DNA from: Acrasis kona
Lineage: Eukaryota > Heterolobosea > Eutetramitea > Acrasida > Acrasidae
Assembly (NCBI GenBank): GCA_026419775.2
Contig: JAOPGA020001798.1
Coordinates: 1 to 34,246, forward strand
Length of the DNA: 34,246 nt
Direction of reading: 5' to 3'
Part shown: positions 11,121-20,650 of the stretch, piece after piece
Position numbering within the stretch: the first letter of the stretch is position 1
Layout: each line of letters opens with the position of its first letter
The notes under the pieces: generated by a model
Told to the model about the DNA's origin: nothing
The model's input: only the letters and a program-made list of their open reading frames with translations
Database searches by the model: none
Program-made: the position numbers and the translations under genes

Positions 11121-11888
11121 ATGGAGATATTCGAACATGTGTACCTCGGGAACAGACACGACGCATCTAACGCCAGTTTACTAAAGCTTCTACGAATTGG
11201 TCATGTCCTGAACGTCACAGACGACCTAAAGAACTACTTCCACAAAATGAACGAGGTTGAACAAAAAGTGGTGAGGAGGATTGCAGGAGACAACGAGACA
11301 GGAAGTGAAACAATCACCCTCAACTCTCAAGAGGATGATGCCTCTATTGTACTTGAGGGCTTAGGTTTGGGGGTTCCATCACGCCACCCTCAGGAGGAGA
11401 TTGGAATAGAATTTGACCAAGAGGATGGACCTTCTGACGTCTTACCAACAAATTTAACATCCCCAGAAAAGAAAATGTCAGACAATTCTTTATCTCAAAT
11501 TAACACCGAGTTGGTTAAATTCGACCGAATTATTGAGTATAAACGCATCAGTATTGTTGACTCGATGGAGCATGATATTAAAAGATTTTTCCCCGAAGGC
11601 ATAGAGTTTATAAGCTCAGCTGTCGCACAAAACAGCAACGTCATTATCCATTGTAGGGAGGGCAGGAGTAGATCCGTATCCTTGCTCATAGCCTATGCAA
11701 TGAATAAACTTGGGTGGTCTCTCAAACAAACATTCGACCACGTGCAAACATTGACCAACAATCACACAAGAATCAATGATGGATTTAAGCGACAACTCAT
11801 GGAGTATGAGATTGAACTAATGATGTCAAGAAGGGCAGTAGCAAATGTAGAGGGTGTGGCCAATATAGACGAGACTGAAGTCTTGTGA
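11121..11888 (+). CDS. Dual-specificity protein phosphatase
   Basis: 255 residues from ATG 11121, where the DSP fold begins (MEIFEHVYLGNRHDAS). Active-site loop: IIHCREGRSRSVSLLIAYAM, matching HCx5R with Cys about 178 and Arg about 184. The general-acid Asp lies in VDSMEHDIKRFF (about 147). Between the LNVTDD strand and this loop is an acidic insertion of roughly 90 residues (NSQEDDAS..., GIEFDQEDGPSD) absent from minimal DSPs; it may hold a docking or regulatory segment. Family role: dephosphorylation of Tyr and Ser/Thr, often on MAP kinases; the substrate here is unknown. The next gene's ATG is only 32 nt past the stop. Confidence 0.88.
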   Translation: MEIFEHVYLGNRHDASNASLLKLLRIGHVLNVTDDLKNYFHKMNEVEQKVVRRIAGDNETGSETITLNSQEDDASIVLEGLGLGVPSRHPQEEIGIEFDQEDGPSDVLPTNLTSPEKKMSDNSLSQINTELVKFDRIIEYKRISIVDSMEHDIKRFFPEGIEFISSAVAQNSNVIIHCREGRSRSVSLLIAYAMNKLGWSLKQTFDHVQTLTNNHTRINDGFKRQLMEYEIELMMSRRAVANVEGVANIDETEVL

Positions 11889-11920
11889 ATACCTTAGAAT
11901 TTTTCCCTCGTAGAAAACGC

Positions 11921-12565
11921 ATGACGAGCTACGTTGAAATCCAAGGGCAAAGTAGTGGAACTGAAGATGGAGATTATGAAATGTATGATGATGATGAAGA
12001 TGACGACGAAGACGACATTGATGATGGGTCATATGGAACTGGCCAAAGGAAGCCAAAGAAGAAGAAAACTTATCTACCTGCATCCGAAATTGCCAATTTA
12101 TTCCCTCAGGTAGACTCTTGCGGAAGGAAGCAAATGACATTATTTGACATGATGAAGAAGAATGTGAAACCAGTTGTTTGTCAACCAGATAAAAACATAA
12201 ACGAAAACGCACCCCCGATTACCGAAGCCGATGGTTCAATAAAAGTTCCTGTGCCGATAGTAGAACATGCATTGTTCCAAGTACAACACGAGTTACAGAA
12301 GGTCGAAGACCCAGAAGCAAAAGAACAAGAACTTTTAAAACAAGTAGAAGACAAAGTGAAGGCATTATGCAAGATCGTGAGTCAAGATAAGGAGAATAAA
12401 AAGACTGTACAGAAGAAGAAGAATGAGGTTAGCAGCAAAATCACCAAAAGTAAATTAATGAGTGACGTTACGAATAAGATACCAAAGATTGCAGTGCCAG
12501 CATCCACAGCGCCCAAAAAGCAGACGTCACTGGCATCATTCTTCTCCGTAAAAAAAAACAAGTAA
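11921..12565 (+). CDS. Acidic/lysine-rich protein with C-terminal PIP box
   Basis: 214 residues from ATG 11921. The N-terminus is strongly acidic (YDDDEDDDEDDIDD), followed by a basic patch (RKPKKKKTY) that could act as a nuclear signal. A coiled-coil-like stretch covers about 130-175. Near the C-terminus, KKQTSLASFFSVKK is a good PCNA-interacting (PIP) box (Q-x-x-L-x-x-F-F with flanking Lys). A second, weaker candidate is RKQMTLFDMMKK near residue 70. PIP boxes bind the DNA sliding clamp and occur in replication and repair proteins. I do not recognise a catalytic domain or a named orthologue. The stop codon overlaps an AATAAA, and the opposite-strand gene's stop is 5 nt beyond. Confidence 0.75.
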   Translation: MTSYVEIQGQSSGTEDGDYEMYDDDEDDDEDDIDDGSYGTGQRKPKKKKTYLPASEIANLFPQVDSCGRKQMTLFDMMKKNVKPVVCQPDKNINENAPPITEADGSIKVPVPIVEHALFQVQHELQKVEDPEAKEQELLKQVEDKVKALCKIVSQDKENKKTVQKKKNEVSSKITKSKLMSDVTNKIPKIAVPASTAPKKQTSLASFFSVKKNK

Positions 12566-12570
12566 ATAAA

Positions 12571-13491
12571 TTAATTCTTTTTTATATAAAACCAAGCTTC
12601 GTCATTAGGGACTCTTGCGATAAAATTGTGATAAACTAAATAGTGCCACATCTGCCTCCCGTAATTCAAAAAGTCCTTTTGCATCATCTTGAACTGGTCT
12701 TTAACCGATGCGTTATTGGTGTTGTTTAGGAGCAATCTGTAACCCAAACTCGTTCCAAATATTGCATCTTCTTCCATGTGTAATCTCATTAATGGATCCC
12801 TGACATTTTTGCTTTCTGTGTTAATGGCACCCAAAATGTAAAATGGCTTTGTGGTCTCTGTCAGTTGGTTTAGGATGCTCAACCAATTTGGTACTAAAGG
12901 AACTAATTCCAAACTCATTCTGAACAGGTAATCAAACTTTGTATGAACATCCACATTATGTATCAAAAGAGCCAAATTCATTGTGGGGTGGTGATGAAAG
13001 ATGACTTCACTAAAACAACTAAACATGTTAGATTTTTTAACGGAGTGCTGAAACTGTGAGTTGTCTTCCTCGGTGTATATGATGAGAGGAATGTCCTGTT
13101 TTGTGCCCTCAGTACAGGGTGGTGTTTTGTTCTGTTCCCAGTTGTGCGCGACAGCTAATAAATCTGTAATCCGCTTCGTGTCACACGCTATCACAACGGC
13201 TACTTTGTTCGCTCTGTTTGGTTTAGCACCAGCCATTACGTCTTTGTTTATTTTTATTTTTTTGTCTATGAATTTCCAATGATCGTGCGCTTTACTAATA
13301 GTACTGGCTGCATCGTATGCGATTTGTTTGTTTAGTTTAACTTGTATGATGCAGGCGGTAATGAGTAGCAACGTGGTGCAAACAAATATAGTCGAGACCA
13401 AGTTTGTAGTGACCAAACTTTTAAGAAGTCGAAGAGTTTTTTGGGTTATACGTAATATTTTTGTTAGCCTTGCCTTTGCATTTGTGGACAT
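12571..13491 (-). CDS. Type II membrane protein, possible Golgi glycosyltransferase-like
   Basis: 306 residues from ATG 13491; a GTG 30 nt upstream is in frame but unlikely. There is a short basic cytosolic tail, then one membrane anchor (VSTIFVCTTLLLITACII), a stem, and a lumenal domain with VAVVIACDTKR, PLIIYTEED, FDYLFRMSLELVPLVPNWL and FYILGAINTES. The topology and the alternating hydrophobic strands suit a Golgi type II glycosyltransferase, but I do not see a clear DxD metal motif, so the activity is a guess. Several N-glycosylation sequons (NNTNNAS) fit a lumenal location. It is convergent with the PIP-box gene. Confidence 0.55.
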   Translation of the reverse strand: MSTNAKARLTKILRITQKTLRLLKSLVTTNLVSTIFVCTTLLLITACIIQVKLNKQIAYDAASTISKAHDHWKFIDKKIKINKDVMAGAKPNRANKVAVVIACDTKRITDLLAVAHNWEQNKTPPCTEGTKQDIPLIIYTEEDNSQFQHSVKKSNMFSCFSEVIFHHHPTMNLALLIHNVDVHTKFDYLFRMSLELVPLVPNWLSILNQLTETTKPFYILGAINTESKNVRDPLMRLHMEEDAIFGTSLGYRLLLNNTNNASVKDQFKMMQKDFLNYGRQMWHYLVYHNFIARVPNDEAWFYIKKN

Positions 13492-13619
13492 TAGACTGCA
13501 GATTGATTGTAATCTTAGCACAGGAGATTATCAGTCATTAAAATTGAACTCATTCCGAAACCCTGTTGGTAGACAGTAATAACCGTTGATATCACTCCCT
13601 TTACTTTATTGTCAAAAGA

Positions 13620-14483
13620 ATGAACGTGGGGCCAAGCGCCAAAAAACGAAGGATATGTTCATACTTTTCAGACGATGTGTTGCGATACATTATACCCTTT
13701 ATAGATGAACCTATTACCGTCTGTAATATAGAGGCTACATGTAGAGATTGGAGATCTTGCATGCAAAGTAATGAATGCTGGATGAAAATAGAAAGAGAGA
13801 CATTCAAGACATCAGATCTATCAAACGACCACAAATACAGGTATCTTGAGAGATTACAGTTATTATTCAATGAACGAAAACACATCAAATTATATAATGG
13901 AGAATATTTGTTGGTGTTAAAGTATAGTGACAAAGTACTATCTAAATTTTACAACAACTTCTTCAATGCCTTTCGTCTAACAATTAGATTCTATTTAGGG
14001 CTGGATGAGCTTCAAACACATCACCCAGACTTCAATCTTGGCGAAATGAAGAGATCGCTTCTAACGTCCAAACAAAACTACTTTTTCACAGAATGGGCTT
14101 TTAACGAAGGAAGCAAAGAAAGTGCAGAGGACTTTGTTATTATAGGATACACGCCAGATGGAGCTAAAAAGTCCTTAACTATCAACTACACTCACAGTTT
14201 TAGCGACAACAAAAAAACATTAATTGTTAGTGCGAGTGATTGTAGAGAGGAACTGAAAGACATTATGGACAACACAGTTGACTTTAGTAGGGAGAGAGAT
14301 GAGGTTTGCTTGACCAAACTACGTGACTGCTTGATTGGGTTCAGCAATATTTTTAAATACTGCGGTACGGGCGACATTCATCAGAGAATATTTGCTGCCT
14401 TTATGTTTGTGGTTGATAGTTGTGGGTTGACCATTGAAGACGAAAATAAAAGTAACATTGAACGCTTGTTGAGGCCAGTCTAA
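13620..14483 (+). CDS. F-box protein
   Basis: 287 residues from ATG 13620. The N-terminal segment CSYFSDDVLRYIIPFIDEP, followed by VCNIEATCRDWRSCM and ECWMKIERETF, is an F-box (about residues 13-58). The remainder has no repeats I can recognise (no WD40, LRR or Kelch) and is probably a family-specific substrate-binding region. F-box proteins dock to SKP1 and recruit targets to SCF ubiquitin ligases. It is divergent from the preceding minus-strand gene across 128 nt. Confidence 0.75.
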   Translation: MNVGPSAKKRRICSYFSDDVLRYIIPFIDEPITVCNIEATCRDWRSCMQSNECWMKIERETFKTSDLSNDHKYRYLERLQLLFNERKHIKLYNGEYLLVLKYSDKVLSKFYNNFFNAFRLTIRFYLGLDELQTHHPDFNLGEMKRSLLTSKQNYFFTEWAFNEGSKESAEDFVIIGYTPDGAKKSLTINYTHSFSDNKKTLIVSASDCREELKDIMDNTVDFSRERDEVCLTKLRDCLIGFSNIFKYCGTGDIHQRIFAAFMFVVDSCGLTIEDENKSNIERLLRPV

Positions 14484-14585
14484 TAAAAATTGAACTTTTA
14501 AAATTGAATGTTATAAAGAGGATAAGAGAAAGATCTCATATTGACTGTTATTACATATTTGCTCTGTTGCAATTTTCTCAGGATC

Positions 14586-14614
14586 CTGTCGATTTCTACT
14601 TCAAATATCGACAG
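14586..14614. repeat. Perfect 8-bp inverted repeat (hairpin)
   Basis: CTGTCGAT at 14586-14593 is mirrored by ATCGACAG at 14607-14614 with a 13-nt loop, about 120 nt upstream of the next start codon. It may be a protein-binding site or chance. Confidence 0.4.
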
Positions 14615-14736
14615 TTGACTAAACTTTGTTCAATAGACTCGAAGTTGGTCATTTGAAATCTAACGGTTATGCATGAGATTTGTAAAAATATTGCTCAACC
14701 ATACATTTTCGTTCATTGAACAAGTGTAACGGAATC

Positions 14737-16131
14737 ATGTCAAACTACCAGAATGAGAAATTTAACTTCTATGAACATGGAGACCCTTTTCAAACGCCTA
14801 GCAATACTAAGCCTGCACAAGTGGTAGGATGGGGAGATGAAAAAAATTCCGGTTCAAGAAGAGAGCAGCTCGACGACAATTTGGAAGAGGAACTTAGAAG
14901 AGAACAACTCGAAGATAGTTTTGTGGACGAAGAACTCGATCTTGTGGACTCCTCCAAGCCAGTCAAATACATCCCAAACGACTCCGACGCTGGTCCACCT
15001 GTCTGCTATTCGCCTGGTCGTAGGTTCTCGTCAAAGAACCAATACACAGCAGACGCTCAACAAACAACGGTCCTCGAACTAAGCAAGCTAGTCAACACAT
15101 TACACAAGAAGAAGTCAAGAGCACACTTTCTTACCAGCAAGTGGGCATTGATACCTGCACTACTTATTTTGCTAACTTCTTTGTTCTTGTCCGGAGTTAG
15201 ACCTTATTGCACACCCCAGTCCAGATATTTCCCATGCAAAAAATGCCCACCTCATGCGGAATGTAGTTTGTTCCGTGTAGAGAGATGTGTTGGTGACGCC
15301 TCAGGTCAAGATTATATCGTGAAGGACGGAATAGTTTGCGTCAGAAATGACAAAACCAGTAACTTCACCTATGCACTCAGCCAGCACGCGAAGGACATTT
15401 TAGAAGAGGCAGCATGGCCAGTAGATTGTCTAGGAGAGAACAAGCAAAAAATGATTCCATTCTCTGATCTACGTTCAATGCTTATTAACAAGAAGGAATT
15501 AGACTCGCCCGAGGTTGTCGCTGCAAGAAATTCAAATGTTTCCGTTAACGCCGCCCTGAACAACTTAAGGAGCTTCCTTGAAGAAAACCATGAGGTATTC
15601 CACATTGCTTCCCACAAGGACGACTGGTATTCATATCACTATGCAGAGTCACCAATCAATTGTCTTGCCAGCAAGAATGTTATTCACTACGCCAGGAATG
15701 CTACAGAGAAAGTAGGTGCCTACCTTAAGGATGTCGTCAGACGTTTCGGACAGGAATTCGAGAACTTGAGGAACACCAAATATCCACGCACCACATCTAC
15801 AACCCAACAACAACAACAACAACAACAAACTTCCCACAAGTACGAACAAGACGATGAAGAATCCGAGGAACAAGAAGATCAATATGTTGACATCTCCACT
15901 CCAAGGACTTATGATGAGAGGTTAGTTGAGGAGAATGTTAGACATTACGATCCTAACCAAAAGGAGAGAGTTCAGATTCTAAGTGAAGAAGTCGTTCGTG
16001 AAGAAGTTCAGTTCGATGTCCCGACAGCTGAAGTTTATGAAGATCACATTGAACATGTTCCAAAGAAGAGAGTTGTGTATGAAGACTATGATGACTCAAA
16101 CACAAGAAGGTACGATGATGAAGATTTGTAA
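14737..16131 (+). CDS. Src1/MAN1-like inner nuclear membrane protein (probable)
   Basis: 464 residues from the ATG at 14737. The N-terminal 130 residues are hydrophilic and acidic, followed by one clear membrane segment (WALIPALLILLTSLFLSG, about 138-155). Immediately after is a cysteine-rich block: YCTPQSRYFPCKKCPPHAEC, then VERCVG, VKDGIVCV and DCLGE. This spacing resembles the lumenal Cys region of the Man1/Src1 C-terminal domain. A poly-Gln run (8 Q near residue 360) and a long acidic tail with Val/Glu-rich stretches (SEEVVREEVQFDVP) close the protein. No second TM segment is seen, unlike LEM2/MAN1, and no LEM/HeH domain is obvious. Family role: tethering chromatin and ESCRT-III at the nuclear envelope; here this is inference. 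Confidence 0.5.
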   Translation: MSNYQNEKFNFYEHGDPFQTPSNTKPAQVVGWGDEKNSGSRREQLDDNLEEELRREQLEDSFVDEELDLVDSSKPVKYIPNDSDAGPPVCYSPGRRFSSKNQYTADAQQTTVLELSKLVNTLHKKKSRAHFLTSKWALIPALLILLTSLFLSGVRPYCTPQSRYFPCKKCPPHAECSLFRVERCVGDASGQDYIVKDGIVCVRNDKTSNFTYALSQHAKDILEEAAWPVDCLGENKQKMIPFSDLRSMLINKKELDSPEVVAARNSNVSVNAALNNLRSFLEENHEVFHIASHKDDWYSYHYAESPINCLASKNVIHYARNATEKVGAYLKDVVRRFGQEFENLRNTKYPRTTSTTQQQQQQQQTSHKYEQDDEESEEQEDQYVDISTPRTYDERLVEENVRHYDPNQKERVQILSEEVVREEVQFDVPTAEVYEDHIEHVPKKRVVYEDYDDSNTRRYDDEDL

Positions 16132-16321
16132 ACGTTATTTTTGCCACTACACCTGTTAATAAATAATACATTGAATCATGCGAATGCGTCAAATTGTTTT
16201 GTTTTCATAATCGAGAGCTTTGCATTGATGTTCTAATAATATGCTGTTCTTTATACGGGGAGTGGACCACTTGTATAATTTATATTTAAACATCCGCTTC
16301 TAAAAATATAAGAAAGAAACA

Positions 16322-17323
16322 ATGACAACAGAGACGAAAGATAAAATAGTCGGCGAGACCGTACAACTATCAGATGGAAAGACACGTTATATTCTAGAAG
16401 GTGATGTTGATAACGAAAAAGCGCCAGTGTTGGTCTGTTTGCACGGTCTATCTGGAGGAGTTTTTGTTTGGGAACTCTTTGCAAGGGAGATGGTCAAGCG
16501 TGGAGGATATAAAATACTGAGATATGACGAGTACGGGAACGGATTCTCAGATGCAGTAACCAGCAAACATGAGCCAGAGCTCTTTGTGAGGCAATTAGCG
16601 GAATTGATAGATCACCTAAAGCTGCCAAAGGTAAATTTATTAGGGCATTCTCTAGGTGGTGCAGTATCAATCCTGTACGCAAACAAGCATCCTGATAAAG
16701 TTGAAAATCTAATCTTACTGTCACCAGCCGGCATGAAGTGGGTATTGTACGGAACTGGCTTCATTAAAGTATTCCCGGGAATGAGTGCGTTCTTCTTCGA
16801 GCAATTTTTAAGAGCTTACTCGATGGAGAGAGCAGTTCCATCCACATTCTTTGATCCCAAGTACAGCAAAGAAGGAGTAGAAATCTATGTCGACAGTATA
16901 AAGGAAGCAGGTCTTCGCCACTTTGCTGATGGAACCACCAAGACTTTGAAAGATTTCCCATTCGCAGAAGGAATCGTGGACCAGGTCAAGGAATTCGGCC
17001 AGAAGGACATTAAGATTATGATCTTATGGGGGGAGTTCGACACCACCGTGCAACCAGACGTACTATTACCCAAATGGTTGGAGGTTCTACCAAATGCCAA
17101 ATATTATTCCATCAAATATTGTCGTCATGATTTTATGACGGAAGAGCCAGCAATGTGCGGTAAGCTCATAACATCATTTATTCAAGGCGAAGAAATATCC
17201 GCGCCTGAAGTTTGCAAGTTGAGAGAGAACAAGGATGCTGAGTTCGTAGAGTTAACTTCAGGTGACAAAAAGATCAAAGCCTTTTGGGAATCAAAACAAG
17301 AGTACCAAGACATGTTATTGTAA
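16322..17323 (+). CDS. Alpha/beta hydrolase (lipase/esterase-like)
   Basis: 333 residues from ATG 16322, single exon. The catalytic set is complete: oxyanion loop LVCLHGLSGG, nucleophile elbow LLGHSLGG (Ser about 110), acid WGEFDTTV (Asp about 240) and His in CRHDFM (about 269). ILRYDEYGNGFSD matches the conserved strand before the elbow in MGL/MEST-like enzymes. A helical cap lies at about 140-215. No signal peptide or TM is visible, so it is probably cytosolic. The substrate cannot be told; acylglycerol, ester or epoxide hydrolases share this pattern. The stop codon TAA overlaps an AATAAA and lies 10 nt from the stop of the convergent ABC transporter. Confidence 0.85.
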   Translation: MTTETKDKIVGETVQLSDGKTRYILEGDVDNEKAPVLVCLHGLSGGVFVWELFAREMVKRGGYKILRYDEYGNGFSDAVTSKHEPELFVRQLAELIDHLKLPKVNLLGHSLGGAVSILYANKHPDKVENLILLSPAGMKWVLYGTGFIKVFPGMSAFFFEQFLRAYSMERAVPSTFFDPKYSKEGVEIYVDSIKEAGLRHFADGTTKTLKDFPFAEGIVDQVKEFGQKDIKIMILWGEFDTTVQPDVLLPKWLEVLPNAKYYSIKYCRHDFMTEEPAMCGKLITSFIQGEEISAPEVCKLRENKDAEFVELTSGDKKIKAFWESKQEYQDMLL

Positions 17324-17333
17324 TAAAAAGTAT

Positions 17334-19781
17334 TTAATCTGTAATTTGCGATCTTGCAAAATTCAAAAACACTTGCTCGAGCGTTGTTTGTGATATGCTG
17401 TAGTCCTCTATTCCGTATTCACTTTTGTTGGCTTCCATGATCTCAAACATATTGGCGAGTGGAGTTTTTTGATCGTTTCTAATTTCATAATGGTGTGTGA
17501 GGTTGATGGTGCCAACTTCTTTTGATGCTGGGAACTGACTTTTAATCCAGTCGTTAACCACTTTGTTCTTTTCCTTATCATCAACAGTCAGACTTAATCT
17601 GTAACCAGTGCCATATCGCTCTTTAAATCTTTGACTGCTACCAATCGCACTCAATTTACCATTCACAACAATTCCAATTCTATTGCACAGAGCGTCAATT
17701 TCCTCCATGGAATGAGAAGTGAGCACAATTGCTCTCCCTGCGACAAGACTTGTTATATGATCCCACAATTGTCTTCTTGTGCTTGGATCCATTCCAGAGG
17801 ATGGTTCATCTAGGAGAATCAATTGAGGGTTACCAACAAAGGCCAAAGAGACGGATAACTTTCTCTTCATTCCACCAGAGCATTCTTTTACAATTTTGTC
17901 AGCGTATTCATCCATGTGGAACTGCCCAATAATGCGATCTACCTGGTCTGTAGACTGCCCTCGCAACTTGCAATAAATTTTTATATGATCGCGGATGGTC
18001 AAATTGTCCCATAGACGATCGCTTTGTGGACAAACACCCATATTAGAACGAGAACGTAGAGCACCACCAAGCACGTTTGTACCATTAACTTCCACTCTAC
18101 CAGACGACGCACCAATTACTCCGCTCAAGATATTAAGAAGGGTGGTCTTACCGGCGCCATTTGGACCCAACAAACCAAAGCAAGTATCAACACCAACACC
18201 TAAACTAACTTGACGAAGAGCACGTTTTGCAGACGCTCCCTTGCCATAAGTTTTATTGACATTTACAGTTCTTAATACATCTTGATTCTCTTCACTCAAC
18301 ACTCTTTCTCTCTCTAATGTAACGTCTTGATCCTCCTCTTCTAATTCTTGGTCCCGATCATGCACATCATTTTTATTGAACAAACCGCCAGGTCTCCTCA
18401 GTCTAATTTGTAGGTGCTCCAAGAAGGTGATGATGGAAATGAAAAAAATGCTTTGAAGAAACATTAAAAGTAGGACTCCGGACATTGTGGCTCCTTCATT
18501 CCTCCAGAGAAGTAGATCCGTAAAAGTAATGTACTCGCTCCTGACGGCTGCCGTCCCCAATATCTTTAATCCATAAAAAAAGTTGTAGATGGGTGCAACG
18601 GCGCAAATGATAAAGTGGACAGTTGGTGAGATGTTGACACTACTTGATATCTTTGAAAGTCCAAACACAACAAGAATGGAGATGGACACGATCACACCGA
18701 CCCATCCTATAAACGTTAATTAAATCGTTTTGAACCGACTTCTTACTTTCTGCGTCGACTGCTTTTTTGAAGATAAAGCTTAGTGCGTATGCAAAGCCAA
18801 TTAGATCAAATATAAAAAGAATGTATAGCATCAAGACGGCAGCTGGAGTGTTCTTGACGTAAGCAGCTGTTTCAGCCACTGTTGCAAGTATGATGAATTG
18901 CAGAGTACATATGAATAAAAGTACGAATCCGTCCGTGAAGAATTTGCTTGACCAGTACTGAACTGCACTTGCTCCTGACTAGGTGGAATGTTAATAAAAC
19001 ATTACGCGAAGACTTACAATCATTAGTTGATCTTTAACCTCCTTTTCCTTTTCTTGAACTATTGTTTGCACAAGCATGGGCAGCATTGTAATAAGGCTCA
19101 TCAATAACAAGAAAACGCCTGAGTCAACGAAAAGTTGATCTTGTGGTGCAACAACGTTGAACTGATTAATGAAGATGGATGGCAAGATTGTTTTATCAGT
19201 GACAAATGAATCCAAAGCGCGCAATAGTACTTGATTTAGACGCGGTAAAGTAAGTTTGTTCAGACTGTTATACATGAGAGTGATGTTGTACTTGTTCGTG
19301 GTGTAATCTGCCTAAATTTTGTGTTATCACGATCAAATAGAATTTGTATTACCTCGTGTATAGCAAGTGCCGCGAGTACACAGCAGGTATCTGGTTTGTT
19401 CATGTATTCGTCTATTGCTTCAATGGATGACATATTTGAAAAGTGAATGGAGGTGGTGAAATGTTCCGTCATTCTGGAGCACAATTTTGAAACAAAGTTT
19501 TTGTCTACCCCTGAACTTTTGGTTATAATAATATTGTTTAGAACGCTTCCTGAAAAACTTAATGGATCGGCACTGTCTGGATACTCTTGATCTAAATTTG
19601 ATAATGATACAATCTGTTCTTGTGCAATTGGAAGTTGTTTTAATAGCAACGTGTTGAAGGTCAATAATGTCGAAATCATCAATGGTACAAATAGTGCCAT
19701 AAGGGTATACCGCTTTTCTCTTCTAAATACTGTTACGTTCTTGAAAACCAGCGCAGAAAACCCTTGTATCCATGATACCAT
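17334..19781 (-). CDS. Half-size ABCA-family ABC transporter
   Basis: Exons 19781-19353, 19311-19018, 18978-18747 and 18706-17334. The introns are 41, 39 and 40 nt, and the product is 775 aa. The ATG at 19781 is the first Met; the frame upstream begins only with TTG. One membrane domain has an N-terminal TM (LMALFVPLMISTLLTF), a large extracytosolic loop ending in ALAIHEADYTT, and a cluster of TMs (about 190-420). Then one nucleotide-binding domain: Walker A GPNGAGKT (about 499), CPQSD Q-loop, signature CSGGMKRKLS (about 594), Walker B ILLDEPSSGMDP (about 615) and H-loop LTSHSMEE (about 650). The order TM-NBD, the MQ-type signature and the C-terminal extension (TLEQVFLNFA) are typical of ABCA. 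ABCA proteins usually move lipids; a half transporter must dimerise. Confidence 0.93.
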
Positions 19782-20650
19782 GATGTTTTGCTGGTAAACC
19801 AATACTTCAAATCGAACCTGAAATTTAGGGTTCTTGTGGGGTGGAACATCACATGTTACGTTAAAGGAGCTCAAGTAGAACGCTCCATAGCATCAAGCCA
19901 AAAATATAATCAAACAAATAATAACAAAAAGAATTCAATTTGGATGTTCAACATCAACATGATTAAAATTCGTACTGTTTTCAAGAGGGATTAAGGTATT
20001 GGATTGCTACAGATAACACTCTGCTTCTTGTCTCTCAACCATGATGTTTCAATCATATGATCATCACTACTTCGTGCATTCCGAGTAGCACTGGCTGATC
20101 CAGAATGTCAGTTGGGCGCGATTTTGTAAATGTATGCTTAGACAGATAAAACACAACCATCCTCAACATAAGCAGTAATAAAGCAGTAGTTGATTATCAG
20201 CAACTTTTAGAAGAGATGTCGCAAATCACTCATTGCCAAAGCTAATAACTTCACAACCTACCATCGTTATGCGCACCCATCAACTACAATTGCATTAAAA
20301 TTGGAGACAACAACCAATATCTGGCTTGCATCGCCCTGATACCAAAGCGTTACCAACAAATCTTACGATGGCAACTAATGGTTCCGCACCCCTCAACATT
20401 TACGTGATATTATAAACGAGTAGAAAATGTATTCAATGAAAAAAAGCCCTAGATTCTAATCAAGTAAGTCAACATACATTTATATTTAATTCTATGGGCC
20501 AAATATAGTATTCGGACGACTAGCGACTTACACCGAACACTCGGTAGCCATTATGATGGTTTCAAATCGGAAGGAACAGCACTCACCTAATGATACATCC
20601 GATTCCATCGCCCACTCCAGGTCCACAAAAATATCACATCAACATTTAAA
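19782..20650. other. Long intergenic region with no supportable gene
   Basis: About 870 bases between the start of the ABCA gene and the 3' end of the receptor kinase, both on the minus strand. I found only short frames (up to about 35 codons) on either strand, including a 26-codon ATG frame on the minus strand near 20610-20530 with good donor-like sites around it. No tRNA boxes were seen. It presumably holds the ABCA promoter; otherwise I see nothing. Confidence 0.4.

Noticed and set aside
19782-20650. Small spliced gene on the minus strand starting near 20614
   Set aside because: Only a 26-codon frame and ambiguous splice sites; no following exon keeps an open frame with a recognisable product.
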